From Kineothrix alysoides (GTDB lineage: Bacteria > Bacillota > Clostridia > Lachnospirales > Lachnospiraceae): 64,000 nt of DNA. The notes beneath the pieces were generated by a model that was not told the DNA's origin, did not search any database, and saw only the letters and a list, made by a program, of their open reading frames with translations. How positions within the stretch are numbered: position 1 is the first letter of the stretch; each line of letters opens with the position of its first letter. The DNA lies in NCBI RefSeq assembly GCF_000732725.1, contig NZ_JPNB01000001.1, positions 310,001-374,000 of the forward strand, read 5' to 3'. Position numbers and translations under genes: made by a program. Below are positions 42,245-50,514 of the stretch, in pieces.

Positions 42245-43996
42245 ATGAAGTATAGGAACATTACGGAGGGCAGTTTTTTGGAGCGTCCGAACCGTTTTAT
42301 TGCCTATGTGGAGATAAACGGAAAAAAAGAAAAGGTTCATGTGAAAAATACGGGGAGATGCAGGGAGCTTTTGACTCCCGGCGCCACGGTCTATTTGGAA
42401 AAGAGTGACAATGGGGAGCGCGCCACCGCTTATGATCTGGTATCGGTAAAAAAGGGCGAGCGTATGATAAATATGGATTCGTCGGCACCCAATAAAGCGG
42501 TGCACGAATGGCTTCTGAAAAAGGAGCTTTTTCCAGGATTAAAAAATGTATATCCGGAAAAGGTCTATAGAAATTCCCGATTTGATTTCTATATAGAAAC
42601 GGAGGAGGAAAAAATTTTCCTCGAGGTAAAAGGCGTGACGCTGGAAAAGGATAACGCGGTGTATTTTCCTGATGCCCCGTCGGAGCGTGCCGTGAAGCAT
42701 GTGGGAGAGCTGGCGGAGGCAATAAAGGAAGGATATAGTGCGTATATTGTCTTGGTAGTCCAGATGAAGGAAGTGGATTTCTTTGCTCCGAATGTGGAAA
42801 CCCATCCTGCCTTTGCACAGGCTCTTTTGGAAGCACGGGAGGCAGGTGTGAAGATTCTGGCCTATGACTGTGAGGTAACGCCGGACAGCATGGAACTTCG
42901 CGACCCGGTGCCGGTAGTATTGACTGAGTTGGACTTGATTGCGAAGCCGCTGCTTTCATGGTATGACAGGGGCAGGAGAATACTTCCGTGGAGAGAAAAT
43001 CCTATGCCCTATTATGTCTGGCTTTCCGAAATCATGCTGCAGCAGACGCGGGTAGAGGCAGTGAAGCCGTATTTTGACAGATTTATCGGTCAGGTACCCG
43101 ATGTGAAGAGCCTTGCCTGCTTGGAGGAAGAACGTTTGGTAAAGCTATGGGAGGGTCTGGGCTATTATAACCGGGTTCGTAATCTGCAGCGCGCTGCGAA
43201 GATAATTATGGAGAAATACGAAGGTATCATGCCGTCCGGGTATGAGAAGCTCATGGATCTTCCGGGAATCGGGAGTTATACGGCGGGCGCGATAGCTTCC
43301 ATCGCTTATGGGAAGGCGGTGCCTGCGGTAGACGGCAACGTGTTGCGGGTACTTTCCAGACTGCGCATGGACGGAGAGGATATCCTTTCCCAGAAGACGA
43401 AGAGCAGGGTAGAAAAGGAGTTAGGTGCCGTAATACCCGAGGATAGGCCGGGCGACTTCAATCAAGCGCTGATGGAGCTTGGTGCTACAGTGTGCCTGCC
43501 AAACGGTGCGCCGAAGTGTATGGAGTGCCCTTGGAAAGGCTTTTGCAAGGCACATTTACAGGATAAAATCTTTGAATTTCCAAAAAAGAAATCGAAGAAG
43601 GAAAGGATCATAGAAGAAAAGACAGTGCTCGTCATCAAGGCTGAGGATAAGGCTGCTTTCGAAAAAAGACCGGAAAAGGGGTTGTTAGCTGGGATGTATG
43701 GTTTTCCTATGCTGGAAGGACATCGCTCGGAGGAAGAGGTGCTTTATTTCCTAAGGTCGAAAGGGCTTAGGGTTATCCGTATTCAGAGAATCGGAGAAGC
43801 AAAGCATATTTTTTCCCATAAGGAATGGCATATGATAGGCTATGCGATTAATATCGACGAGCTGGAAGCTCCGAAGGAGGGTGTAGCAAAAGCCGGCTGG
43901 ATATTCGCCGATAAGGACGAGGCGAGAGAGCGCTATCCGATTCCTGCGGCCTATGCGTCTTACGCAAAATATCTGGATATTAAATTAGGCGTATGA
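42245..43996 (+). CDS. mutY: SfsA - MutY fusion: sugar-fermentation-stimulation nuclease-like domain plus adenine DNA glycosylase
   Basis: 583-residue fusion. Residues 1-230 are SfsA (FIAYVEINGKKEKVHVKNTG; RFDFYIETEEEKIFLEVKGV), which has an OB fold and a PD-(D/E)XK-like core. Residues 235-583 are MutY, which removes adenine opposite 8-oxoguanine: catalytic Glu in SEIMLQQTRV, HhH LMDLPGIGSYTAGA, catalytic Asp in PAVDGNVLRVLSR, the [4Fe-4S] cysteines C-x7-C-x2-C-x5-C near nt 43495-43540, and a C-terminal NUDIX-like domain. The fusion joins a possible nuclease with a repair glycosylase. There is no frameshift in the join, so it appears to be a true single chain. Confidence 0.95.
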   Translation: MKYRNITEGSFLERPNRFIAYVEINGKKEKVHVKNTGRCRELLTPGATVYLEKSDNGERATAYDLVSVKKGERMINMDSSAPNKAVHEWLLKKELFPGLKNVYPEKVYRNSRFDFYIETEEEKIFLEVKGVTLEKDNAVYFPDAPSERAVKHVGELAEAIKEGYSAYIVLVVQMKEVDFFAPNVETHPAFAQALLEAREAGVKILAYDCEVTPDSMELRDPVPVVLTELDLIAKPLLSWYDRGRRILPWRENPMPYYVWLSEIMLQQTRVEAVKPYFDRFIGQVPDVKSLACLEEERLVKLWEGLGYYNRVRNLQRAAKIIMEKYEGIMPSGYEKLMDLPGIGSYTAGAIASIAYGKAVPAVDGNVLRVLSRLRMDGEDILSQKTKSRVEKELGAVIPEDRPGDFNQALMELGATVCLPNGAPKCMECPWKGFCKAHLQDKIFEFPKKKSKKERIIEEKTVLVIKAEDKAAFEKRPEKGLLAGMYGFPMLEGHRSEEEVLYFLRSKGLRVIRIQRIGEAKHIFSHKEWHMIGYAINIDELEAPKEGVAKAGWIFADKDEARERYPIPAAYASYAKYLDIKLGV

Positions 43997-44063
43997 CGAG
44001 GAATGAAATCTGTTCTGTCTGTACAAAATAAGAACAGTATATTTTAATAGGCAGGCTTTTAGG

Positions 44064-44186
44064 ATGAATATAGAAGGAATATGTTTCGTCGTTGGAATAG
44101 GGAGTATCCTGGCCGGGCTGCTGTTATTGGCAGCAATCGCGGCAGCAAAGAAGAAGATAGGGAATAATTTAAAAAAGGGCTTCTAA
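44064..44186 (+). CDS. Small membrane protein, 40 aa
   Basis: Short gene with one hydrophobic segment (GIGSILAGLLLLAAIAAA) followed by basic residues (KKKIGNNLKKGF), the form of a small inner-membrane protein. The ribosome binding site is weak. It fits in the 238-nt gap between the mutY fusion and the glycosyltransferase. Confidence 0.45.
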   Translation: MNIEGICFVVGIGSILAGLLLLAAIAAAKKKIGNNLKKGF

Positions 44187-44234
44187 GGATGAAAAATCAT
44201 AAAATCTATAAATTTTAATGGTTGGAGGAAGAAG

Positions 44235-45260
44235 ATGAAGTTATTGACAATTGCAATACCCTGCTATAATTCGGAAGGGTATATGAGAAAATGTGTGGAA
44301 TCTCTGCTTGTAGGCGGAGAGGATGTGGAAATCATCATAGTGGATGACGGTTCTAAGGACGGTACCGCAGCAATTGCAGATGAGTATGCAGGGAAATACC
44401 CGTCCATTGTACATGCGGTGCATAAGGAAAACGGAGGACATGGCTCAGCCGTGAACACGGGAATAGAAAATGCCTCCGGTTTGTTTTTCAAAGTGGTGGA
44501 CAGTGACGACTGGGTAAAGGAAAGCGACTATATACAGATACTGGATACCCTGAGAGATTTGACAGGAGGAGAAAAGGTGCTGGATATGCTGATCAGCAAC
44601 TTTGTCTATGAAAAAGAAGGTGAGAAAAGGAACAAGGTAATGCGTTATCATCACGCCTTGCCCCAGAACGAAATGTTTACATGGGACGACGTGAGATATT
44701 TCCGTAAGGGACAGTATATCCTCATGCACTCCGTTATCTTTCGGACGAAGCTTTTGAAAGACTGCGGGCTGAAGCTTCCGGAGCACACCTTTTATGTGGA
44801 CAATCTGTATGTGTTCGAGCCCCTTCCTTTTGTAAAAAACATGTATTATCTGGACGTAAACTTCTACCGCTATTACATCGGGCGGGAGGGCCAGTCAGTA
44901 AACGAGACAATCATGATTTCCAGGATCGATCAGCAAATTAAGGTCAATAAAATCATGGTGGATTATATGGCGGAGAATAAGGCTAAAATCAAAGCAAACC
45001 GCAAAATGAAGAAATATATGTTCAACTATTTGGAAATCATAACGACTATTTCCTCCATACTACTTATCCGGGGAGGAAGCGAGGAACATCTCGAGAAAAA
45101 GAAGGAGCTTTGGGACTATATCAGGCAGAAGGACAGAATGCTTTATACGAAGCTTAGATACGGCATTCTCGGAAGCTCTATGAATCTGCCCGGAAAGGGC
45201 GGAAGAAAGATTTCGGTAGAAGGCTACCGCATTTGCCAGCGATTTTTCAAATTCAATTAA
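44235..45260 (+). CDS. Family 2 glycosyltransferase
   Basis: 341-residue inverting GT-A glycosyltransferase. N-terminal TIAIPCYNSEGYMRKCVESL, EIIIVDDGSKDGT, ENGGHGSAVNTG and the DxD-containing VVDSDDW. It transfers a sugar from a nucleotide sugar, probably to a cell-surface glycan; the acceptor is unknown. No membrane anchor. A bidirectional terminator separates it from the convergent PAP2 gene. Confidence 0.92.
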   Translation: MKLLTIAIPCYNSEGYMRKCVESLLVGGEDVEIIIVDDGSKDGTAAIADEYAGKYPSIVHAVHKENGGHGSAVNTGIENASGLFFKVVDSDDWVKESDYIQILDTLRDLTGGEKVLDMLISNFVYEKEGEKRNKVMRYHHALPQNEMFTWDDVRYFRKGQYILMHSVIFRTKLLKDCGLKLPEHTFYVDNLYVFEPLPFVKNMYYLDVNFYRYYIGREGQSVNETIMISRIDQQIKVNKIMVDYMAENKAKIKANRKMKKYMFNYLEIITTISSILLIRGGSEEHLEKKKELWDYIRQKDRMLYTKLRYGILGSSMNLPGKGGRKISVEGYRICQRFFKFN

Positions 45261-45262
45261 TT

Positions 45263-45304
45263 AAAAAAACACCGTAGGTCTTAGTTGACCTGCGGTGCTG
45301 CTTT
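45263..45304. terminator. Bidirectional terminator between convergent genes
   Basis: 11-bp stem (45270-45280 with 45287-45297, one G-T pair). An A7 run on the left gives the T run for the minus strand, and CTGCTTTTTT on the right serves the plus strand. It overlaps the last codons of the PAP2 gene. Confidence 0.85.
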
Positions 45305-45958
45305 TTTACGGGCATGAGCTCTTTCCTTGTATGCCATGACAATATCATATTTGTATACAACGCCATACATGACAGCGGCCATGATGAAAGCGGTGACCAC
45401 ATCGAATAAGGAATGCTGTTTGAGGAACATGGTGGAAAGAATAATGGAAACACATGTAATTAACGAACCTCTGGTTACCCACTTTTTACCCGCCAGGCGG
45501 GGACTTTTTACAATGGCAAAATGAGCTCCAAGCGAATTATATACATGGATGCTGGGCCACAGGTTGGTAGCGGTATCCGTGCTGTACAGGTAAGTCGTCA
45601 AATGGGTAAAAATATTGTCTCTTGGCATGATGGCGGGACGTAAATGGTGTCCGTTGGGGAACAGTGTGGAAATAATGAGAAAAATGGTCATGCCGGTAAT
45701 GAAGAATACGCAGGACTTGGCATAGTCCTCTTTGTTCTTGAAAAAGAAGTAAATGACTACTCCCGATACGTAAACAAACCATAAAAAGTACGGAATGACA
45801 AAAAATTCACAAAAAGGAATATAATCATCCAATGCCACATGAATGACACGGAAGTTTCTCTTAACGTGTTCCTCCAGATACATAAACCATGTCAGATAAA
45901 TGACTCCATAAATCATGAGCGGTATCCCATGTTTATATTTTTCATAAAAAGTTTTCAT
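45281..45958 (-). CDS. PAP2-family membrane phosphatase
   Basis: 225-residue integral membrane protein with about six helices and the PAP2 signatures: LRPAIMP after a membrane segment, WPSIHVYNSLGAHFA (motif 2, His), and STMFLKQHSLFDVVTAF (motif 3, His and Asp). The family dephosphorylates lipid phosphates such as phosphatidic acid or undecaprenyl diphosphate. ATG 45958 is taken because GAGGTG precedes it; earlier ATGs read into the lipid-kinase gene. It lies 35 nt after the lipid kinase gene, so the two enzymes may act in one lipid phosphate cycle. Confidence 0.88.
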   Translation of the reverse strand: MKTFYEKYKHGIPLMIYGVIYLTWFMYLEEHVKRNFRVIHVALDDYIPFCEFFVIPYFLWFVYVSGVVIYFFFKNKEDYAKSCVFFITGMTIFLIISTLFPNGHHLRPAIMPRDNIFTHLTTYLYSTDTATNLWPSIHVYNSLGAHFAIVKSPRLAGKKWVTRGSLITCVSIILSTMFLKQHSLFDVVTAFIMAAVMYGVVYKYDIVMAYKERAHARKKAAPQVN

Positions 45959-45993
45959 TACGCACCTCATGCCCTCCCATGGCAGACTAAAAA

Positions 45994-46971
45994 TCACATC
46001 ATTAATTTTATTTTCTGTGAAATACAAGAGATAATGATACTGTCGGACTTCGCATATACTTCGCCGTCGGTATGTACCCAAAGCGGCATGGAGGCGGTAA
46101 GCCTTACCTTCGATGCCGTATAATGTTTTATTTGAGAAAATATGTAATGCTTTCCGAAAAATGCGGTAGGAAGAGCCAGCAACAAAACCGGTTTAGGCAG
46201 GTTTCCTACTACACATAAATCCAAAACTCCGTCAGCAGAATCTGCCGCCGGACAGAATTTAAAGCCTCCGCCCTCGTACTTGTGGATCATGAATGCAGTA
46301 AACAAAAAGCGGTCAAGGTGAATGGGTTCCTCTGCGTCGTCCAGATAGATGTCGCAGGAGACGGACCTTGCAGCAATCAATTGCTTTAAAGCAATAACGA
46401 GATAGGTAAGCTTTCCAAGCCCCAGCTTGTTTAATATATTTTTAAAACGGGAGGCCAGTGCTTCCTCACATACGGCAGCATCGAAGCCGATACCGCTGCT
46501 TACGGAAAAATACCGGGTGTCCGGTATCTCCTGTGCGTGAAGCCTGGAAGTTTCTCCCGGCGGATTATCATAGGTGAGCAGTCCAATGTCCATGGTGCGT
46601 GTAACCTTCCCTTCTATAATAGAGGAAAGAATCTCCAAAGGATCCTTCGGAAGCTGTAAATCTCTTGCCAAATCGTTGCTCGAACCGGTGGGGATATAGC
46701 CCAGCCATACACGATCGAAGTCGCTGATGCCCTGAAGCACTTCATTCATAGTGCCGTCACCACCAAGAATAATCAACTTGATAGGCTCTGCATCAGGATT
46801 ATCGGCAAGAGGAGCGGTAAGCTTTGCAACGACCTGAGTAACATGCCCGATTCCCTTTGAAAAGACAACCTTATGTGATATTTCCTTTTCCTTGAAAATC
46901 TCTTCCAGTTCTGTCCACATCTGCCGTCCCCGTCCGGATTTGGAAGCGGGATTTACAATCACATAATACAT
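45994..46971 (-). CDS. Diacylglycerol/lipid kinase family protein
   Basis: 325-residue DagK/YegS-type lipid kinase. N-terminal VIVNPASKSGRG, the nucleotide motif ILGGDGTMNEVL, GYIPTGSSNDLARDL and the C-terminal GVLDLCVV. It phosphorylates diacylglycerol or a related lipid at the membrane surface. GAGGGCG precedes the ATG. A promoter is seen upstream (47049-47021). It forms an operon with the PAP2 phosphatase. Confidence 0.9.
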   Translation of the reverse strand: MYYVIVNPASKSGRGRQMWTELEEIFKEKEISHKVVFSKGIGHVTQVVAKLTAPLADNPDAEPIKLIILGGDGTMNEVLQGISDFDRVWLGYIPTGSSNDLARDLQLPKDPLEILSSIIEGKVTRTMDIGLLTYDNPPGETSRLHAQEIPDTRYFSVSSGIGFDAAVCEEALASRFKNILNKLGLGKLTYLVIALKQLIAARSVSCDIYLDDAEEPIHLDRFLFTAFMIHKYEGGGFKFCPAADSADGVLDLCVVGNLPKPVLLLALPTAFFGKHYIFSQIKHYTASKVRLTASMPLWVHTDGEVYAKSDSIIISCISQKIKLMM

Positions 46972-47020
46972 AGCACGCCCTCATTTGCATCAAATATATA
47001 CCGCTTTTTAATCAATCCTC

Positions 47021-47049
47021 ATTTTATCAGTATTTTGTAAGGAAGTAAA
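47021..47049 (-). promoter_or_regulatory. Promoter of lipid kinase operon
   Basis: Minus strand: TTTACT, 17-nt spacer, TAAAAT with the TG extension, 50 nt before the start codon. Confidence 0.55.
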
Positions 47050-47240
47050 TAAGCCATTGGATATAATTTCTTAAATATTCCTTAATCTTAATGTGCCGTA
47101 CTTAATCAGAAATAGGTAAGAAGTCGTTTCTTCAATTTGGGCTTTTGTAATATTGAATGAGAAGGTTACACGAAGTATATGCTTTATATCATGTCTTTAG
47201 TATTAATCAGGTCAAGTATCCTTTTGCACATAGTAGAACA

Positions 47241-47269
47241 AACGTGTGCAAAGTACACCTTCACACGTT
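47241..47269. promoter_or_regulatory. Inverted repeat upstream of amidase
   Basis: Perfect 8-bp arms AACGTGTG (47241-47248) and CACACGTT (47262-47269), 13 nt apart. It is a candidate operator in the 404-nt divergent gap between the lipid kinase and amidase genes; no clear -35/-10 pair for the amidase is seen. Confidence 0.4.
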
Positions 47270-47375
47270 AAAACAGCAAGGTTTTTCCTATAGTATAAAA
47301 AAGGAGGAAAAAAGGTAGCAATCGGGAGAACCCGGAATATATTTATAATAGTTAATAAGAAAAGGAAATGCTGAT

Positions 47376-47945
47376 ATGGCTATTAAGATATTTATTGATC
47401 AGGGACATAACCCCAGCGGGTATTTTAACAGCGGTGCGGAAGCAAACGGTTTGCAAGAATCAGAAATAAATTATCAGGTGGGGATTTATTTACGGAACCT
47501 GCTGAACAATGATCCAAGGTTTGAGGCACGTGTGTCCAGGCCGGAACCCAATACAGTACTAGGAACAAATAACACGACCAGCCTGGCAGAGAGAGTCCGC
47601 ATGGCCAATGAGTGGCCGGCAGACTATTTTATCAGCATTCATTGCAATTATAGCCCCGATCCTGCTATCAATGGGACAGAAGTGTATATTTACCAATACG
47701 GTACGCAGGCTCAATGGCTGGCTGAACGGATCATGTATGGAATAAACCAGGTGACTGGAACGAGAAATAATGGAATCAGGGAAAACCCTTCCCTATATGT
47801 TTTGAGAAATGTAATTATGCCGGCAAACCTTGTCGAACTAGCATATTTGAGCAACCTTTCGGATGCGGAAAAATTACGTAATAACCCATACGGATTTGCC
47901 TATGGCATTTACTTAGGGCTGCTTCGGTACTTTGGCTTTGTCTGA
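47376..47945 (+). CDS. N-acetylmuramoyl-L-alanine amidase (Amidase_3)
   Basis: 189-residue Amidase_3 domain only, without signal peptide or wall-binding repeats. FIDQGHNPSG supplies the first zinc His, the next zinc ligand is the Glu in GLQESEINYQVG, then FISIHCNYSPDP with the second His, and VELAYLSNLSDAEKL with the catalytic Glu. It cleaves the stem peptide from peptidoglycan. With no export signal it may be released on lysis or by another route, like CwlD-type or phage-type amidases. Confidence 0.9.
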   Translation: MAIKIFIDQGHNPSGYFNSGAEANGLQESEINYQVGIYLRNLLNNDPRFEARVSRPEPNTVLGTNNTTSLAERVRMANEWPADYFISIHCNYSPDPAINGTEVYIYQYGTQAQWLAERIMYGINQVTGTRNNGIRENPSLYVLRNVIMPANLVELAYLSNLSDAEKLRNNPYGFAYGIYLGLLRYFGFV

Positions 47946-48017
47946 TGGATATTGGTGTGGAAGAATAGTTTCCCCTTTTACATGGAAAAGACGCTCGTCT
48001 TCGGATGGGTGTCTTTC

Positions 48018-48072
48018 TATTTATGTAATTAAGAAAGTGTCTCTATTATATAAACAATGGATGCGCAGCACA
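48018..48072. repeat. Interspersed repeat, copy 2 (left half)
   Basis: About 55 bp that match the left half of the repeat at 40670: TTATGTAAT, AGAAAGTGTCTCTATTA and AATGGATGCGCAGC are shared. It lies in the 417-nt gap between the amidase and cupin genes. Confidence 0.65.
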
Positions 48073-48093
48073 CTTTTCTTCTTTGCCCGCAAA

Positions 48094-48133
48094 AAAGGCA
48101 GCGCATTGGGAATATTCCTTACGCTGCCTTTCT
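48094..48133. terminator. Hairpin (likely terminator) in amidase-cupin gap
   Basis: Perfect 10-bp stem AAAGGCAGCG / CGCTGCCTTT (48094-48103 with 48122-48131). With A and T runs at its outer ends it can serve both directions between the convergent genes. The remainder to 48362 shows no gene. Confidence 0.65.
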
Positions 48134-48362
48134 CTGGGTTATGATGAAACAACAGTTATTGTGTTGTGCCGTTTGTATAAAATTTTAGGAGTCAAATATG
48201 AGGATTATCTCAATACTATATTATTCCACCGGATAGATTTGGAAACTTGTTTATTTCCCTAAAGAGAAATGTGCGTTCCGATTGGCATTTTCTCTGTTTT
48301 TAACGCATTTTCAGACTTTAAACGTTAAAATTGTCACGGTAATAGGGGGGGATGAGAAAATA

Positions 48363-48812
48363 TTAATAATTTTCATAGTAATCAAACCATTCTTGCGTTG
48401 TTCTGAAAACAGTATTGTAGGAATGTAAAGCCGGCGCAAAGATGCTGTACATTTTTAAATCCAAATTACCGATGTTTACTACATTATGCCACATACCGGC
48501 TGGAACGATTATTGAATAGCCCTCGGACGCGTAAGATTGAAGGTTAATGCAATTATAGCAGGAGCCCATGATGATCAATGCTTCACCCTTCTCGATATAA
48601 AAGAATTGATCAGAAGTATAATGGACATCCAGCCCGGTTTCCGTATCGACAGGCACGGACATAAGTGCGAATTGTATTTTTTTGCTGGTCCATCTTGTAG
48701 TATAAAAAAGAGTGTTATCTAAGACCTCTTGCCGAAGGTTGGTTATATAGGGAATGGAACCCTGATTTACATCATTTTGATTATCCGGAAGTCTTCCGGT
48801 ATTGTTATCCAT
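48363..48812 (-). CDS. Cupin domain protein
   Basis: 149-residue single-domain cupin. Metal-site motifs are VHYTSDQFFYIEKGEALI (first, with His and Glu) and IVPAGMWHNVVNIG (second, His). The first motif has D/Q where many enzymes have a second His, so the metal site may be altered. Related proteins act as small-molecule sensors or isomerases. AAGGAG lies 10-11 nt before ATG 48812. Confidence 0.85.
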   Translation of the reverse strand: MDNNTGRLPDNQNDVNQGSIPYITNLRQEVLDNTLFYTTRWTSKKIQFALMSVPVDTETGLDVHYTSDQFFYIEKGEALIIMGSCYNCINLQSYASEGYSIIVPAGMWHNVVNIGNLDLKMYSIFAPALHSYNTVFRTTQEWFDYYENY

Positions 48813-49095
48813 GCTGTTATGTTACTCCTTAAGGTTTCTTATAGTACTACTATATGTGTTTTGAGGTGTGAAGTGTAAAAGTCTGTCGAAAATCAATAAG
48901 TTTGAGAATATGATTTTTACAGTTTGGAATTTTTAATACATAAGAGAGGCGGGATGTGAATATTTGCCCTTTGTTAATAGCAGCTGAAACAGACTTATTC
49001 TGAAAGTCACATAAAGTATACAAAAAGGCTGTATATGCCTATAAATACGCAAGTATCTCTGAAATATTCCTTAATAGGATATTCTTTTTAAATGG

Positions 49096-49124
49096 TTTTC
49101 ATTCTGAAAAAACTATGTTATACT
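49096..49124 (+). promoter_or_regulatory. Promoter of glyA
   Basis: TTTTCA, 17-nt spacer, TATACT with the TG extension (TGTTATACT), 45 nt before the glyA start. The 356-nt gap 48813-49168 shows no recognisable glycine riboswitch. Confidence 0.55.
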
Positions 49125-49168
49125 TCAAGATGAACTTTAGCGGAATAAAGAGGACGGAGGAAAAGGAT

Positions 49169-50407
49169 ATGTATTCATTGGATGAAGTAAAGAAAATCGA
49201 TCCGAAAATCGCGCAGGCGATCGTGGACGAGCAGAACAGACAGAATTCCCATATTGAGCTGATAGCATCGGAAAACTGGGTAAGCGAAGCGGTCATGGCA
49301 GCAATGGGGAGCCCGCTTACGAACAAATACGCGGAAGGGTATCCGGGGAAGAGATATTATGGCGGCTGCGATTGCGTGGACGTGGTAGAAAATCTTGCAA
49401 TCGAAAGAGCCAAGGAATTATTCGGATGTGATTATGCGAACGTACAGCCTCATTCGGGAGCGCAGGCTAATCTTGCGGTTCAGTTCGCAATATGCGAACC
49501 GGGCGATACCATCATGGGAATGAACCTCGCTCACGGCGGACATTTAACACATGGAAGTCCGGTCAATATTTCCGGTAAATATTTCAATATCGTTCCTTAC
49601 GGAGTTAATGACGAAGGCTTTATCGATTATGATAAATTGAGAGAGATTGCTTTGGAGACGAAGCCTAAGATGATTATCGCAGGAGCATCGGCATATGCGA
49701 GAGCCATCGATTTTAAGAAATTCAGGGAAGTAGCGGACGAGGTGGGAGCAGTGCTCATGGTGGATATGGCGCATATTGCAGGACTTGTAGCGGCAGGACT
49801 TCATCCGGATCCGATCCCATATGCGGATGTGGTAACGACAACGACCCATAAGACGCTCAGAGGCCCAAGAGGCGGTCTGATTCTGTGCAATCAGGAAGCC
49901 GCTGATAAGTATAACTTTAACAAAGCAATATTCCCCGGAATTCAGGGCGGCCCCCTTATGCATGTGATCGCAGCAAAAGCGGTATGTTTTAAAGAAGCAC
50001 TTTCGGGAGACTTCAAGAAGTATCAGCAGCAAGTAGTGGATAATGCGCAGGCGCTTTGCAGCGGACTTCTTAACAGAGGTATTAAGATCGTATCCGGCGG
50101 TACGGATAACCATCTTATGTTGGTAGACCTTACGAACTTCGATTTGACCGGTAAAGAGGTTGAGAAGTTATTGGATGAGGCACATATTACTTCAAATAAG
50201 AATACGATTCCTAACGATCCGAAGTCTCCGTTTGTTACGAGCGGCATCAGACTCGGAACACCGGCAGTAACTTCACGCGGTATGAATACCGAAGATATGG
50301 ATGCGATTGCGGAGGCCATTGCGCTGGTAATCAAGGGCGGAGAAGAGAAGATTCCGCAAGCAAGGGAAATTGTGCAGAAATTGACGGAGAAGTATCCGTT
50401 GGCTTAG
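49169..50407 (+). CDS. glyA: Serine hydroxymethyltransferase
   Basis: 412 residues, the usual length. It converts serine and tetrahydrofolate to glycine and methylene-tetrahydrofolate, with pyridoxal phosphate bound to Lys in [14 protein letters not shown]. Also visible are [15 protein letters not shown] near the N-terminus, the [16 protein letters not shown] region and [20 protein letters not shown] 49169 follows GGAGG by eight nt; a longer frame from 49115 is unlikely as it covers the promoter. A hairpin follows the stop. Confidence 0.97.
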   Translation: MYSLDEVKKIDPKIAQAIVDEQNRQNSHIELIASENWVSEAVMAAMGSPLTNKYAEGYPGKRYYGGCDCVDVVENLAIERAKELFGCDYANVQPHSGAQANLAVQFAICEPGDTIMGMNLAHGGHLTHGSPVNISGKYFNIVPYGVNDEGFIDYDKLREIALETKPKMIIAGASAYARAIDFKKFREVADEVGAVLMVDMAHIAGLVAAGLHPDPIPYADVVTTTTHKTLRGPRGGLILCNQEAADKYNFNKAIFPGIQGGPLMHVIAAKAVCFKEALSGDFKKYQQQVVDNAQALCSGLLNRGIKIVSGGTDNHLMLVDLTNFDLTGKEVEKLLDEAHITSNKNTIPNDPKSPFVTSGIRLGTPAVTSRGMNTEDMDAIAEAIALVIKGGEEKIPQAREIVQKLTEKYPLA

Positions 50408-50427
50408 TTTTTATTTTGTAAAGAGGG

Positions 50428-50492
50428 GGCATGTATCTTTTTTCACTGATACATGCCTTTGGCACGCTAAAAAAATATATATCAGTGAAAAA
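50428..50492 (+). promoter_or_regulatory. Overlapping hairpins between glyA and hydrogenase-like receptor gene
   Basis: Stem 1: GGCATGTATC with GATACATGCC (50428-50437 / 50448-50457, perfect 10 bp), then CTTT: a glyA terminator-like hairpin. Stem 2: TTTTTCACTGATA with TATCAGTGAAAAA (50439-50451 / 50480-50492, perfect 13 bp). Both need 50448-50451, so they exclude each other, as in a terminator/antiterminator. No ligand-binding domain is recognised. Confidence 0.6.
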
Positions 50493-50514
50493 CTATACGA
50501 AGGAGGAATGGGGA

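Noticed and set aside
48813-49168. Glycine or other riboswitch before glyA
   Set aside because: I found no conserved aptamer pattern; only a promoter is visible.
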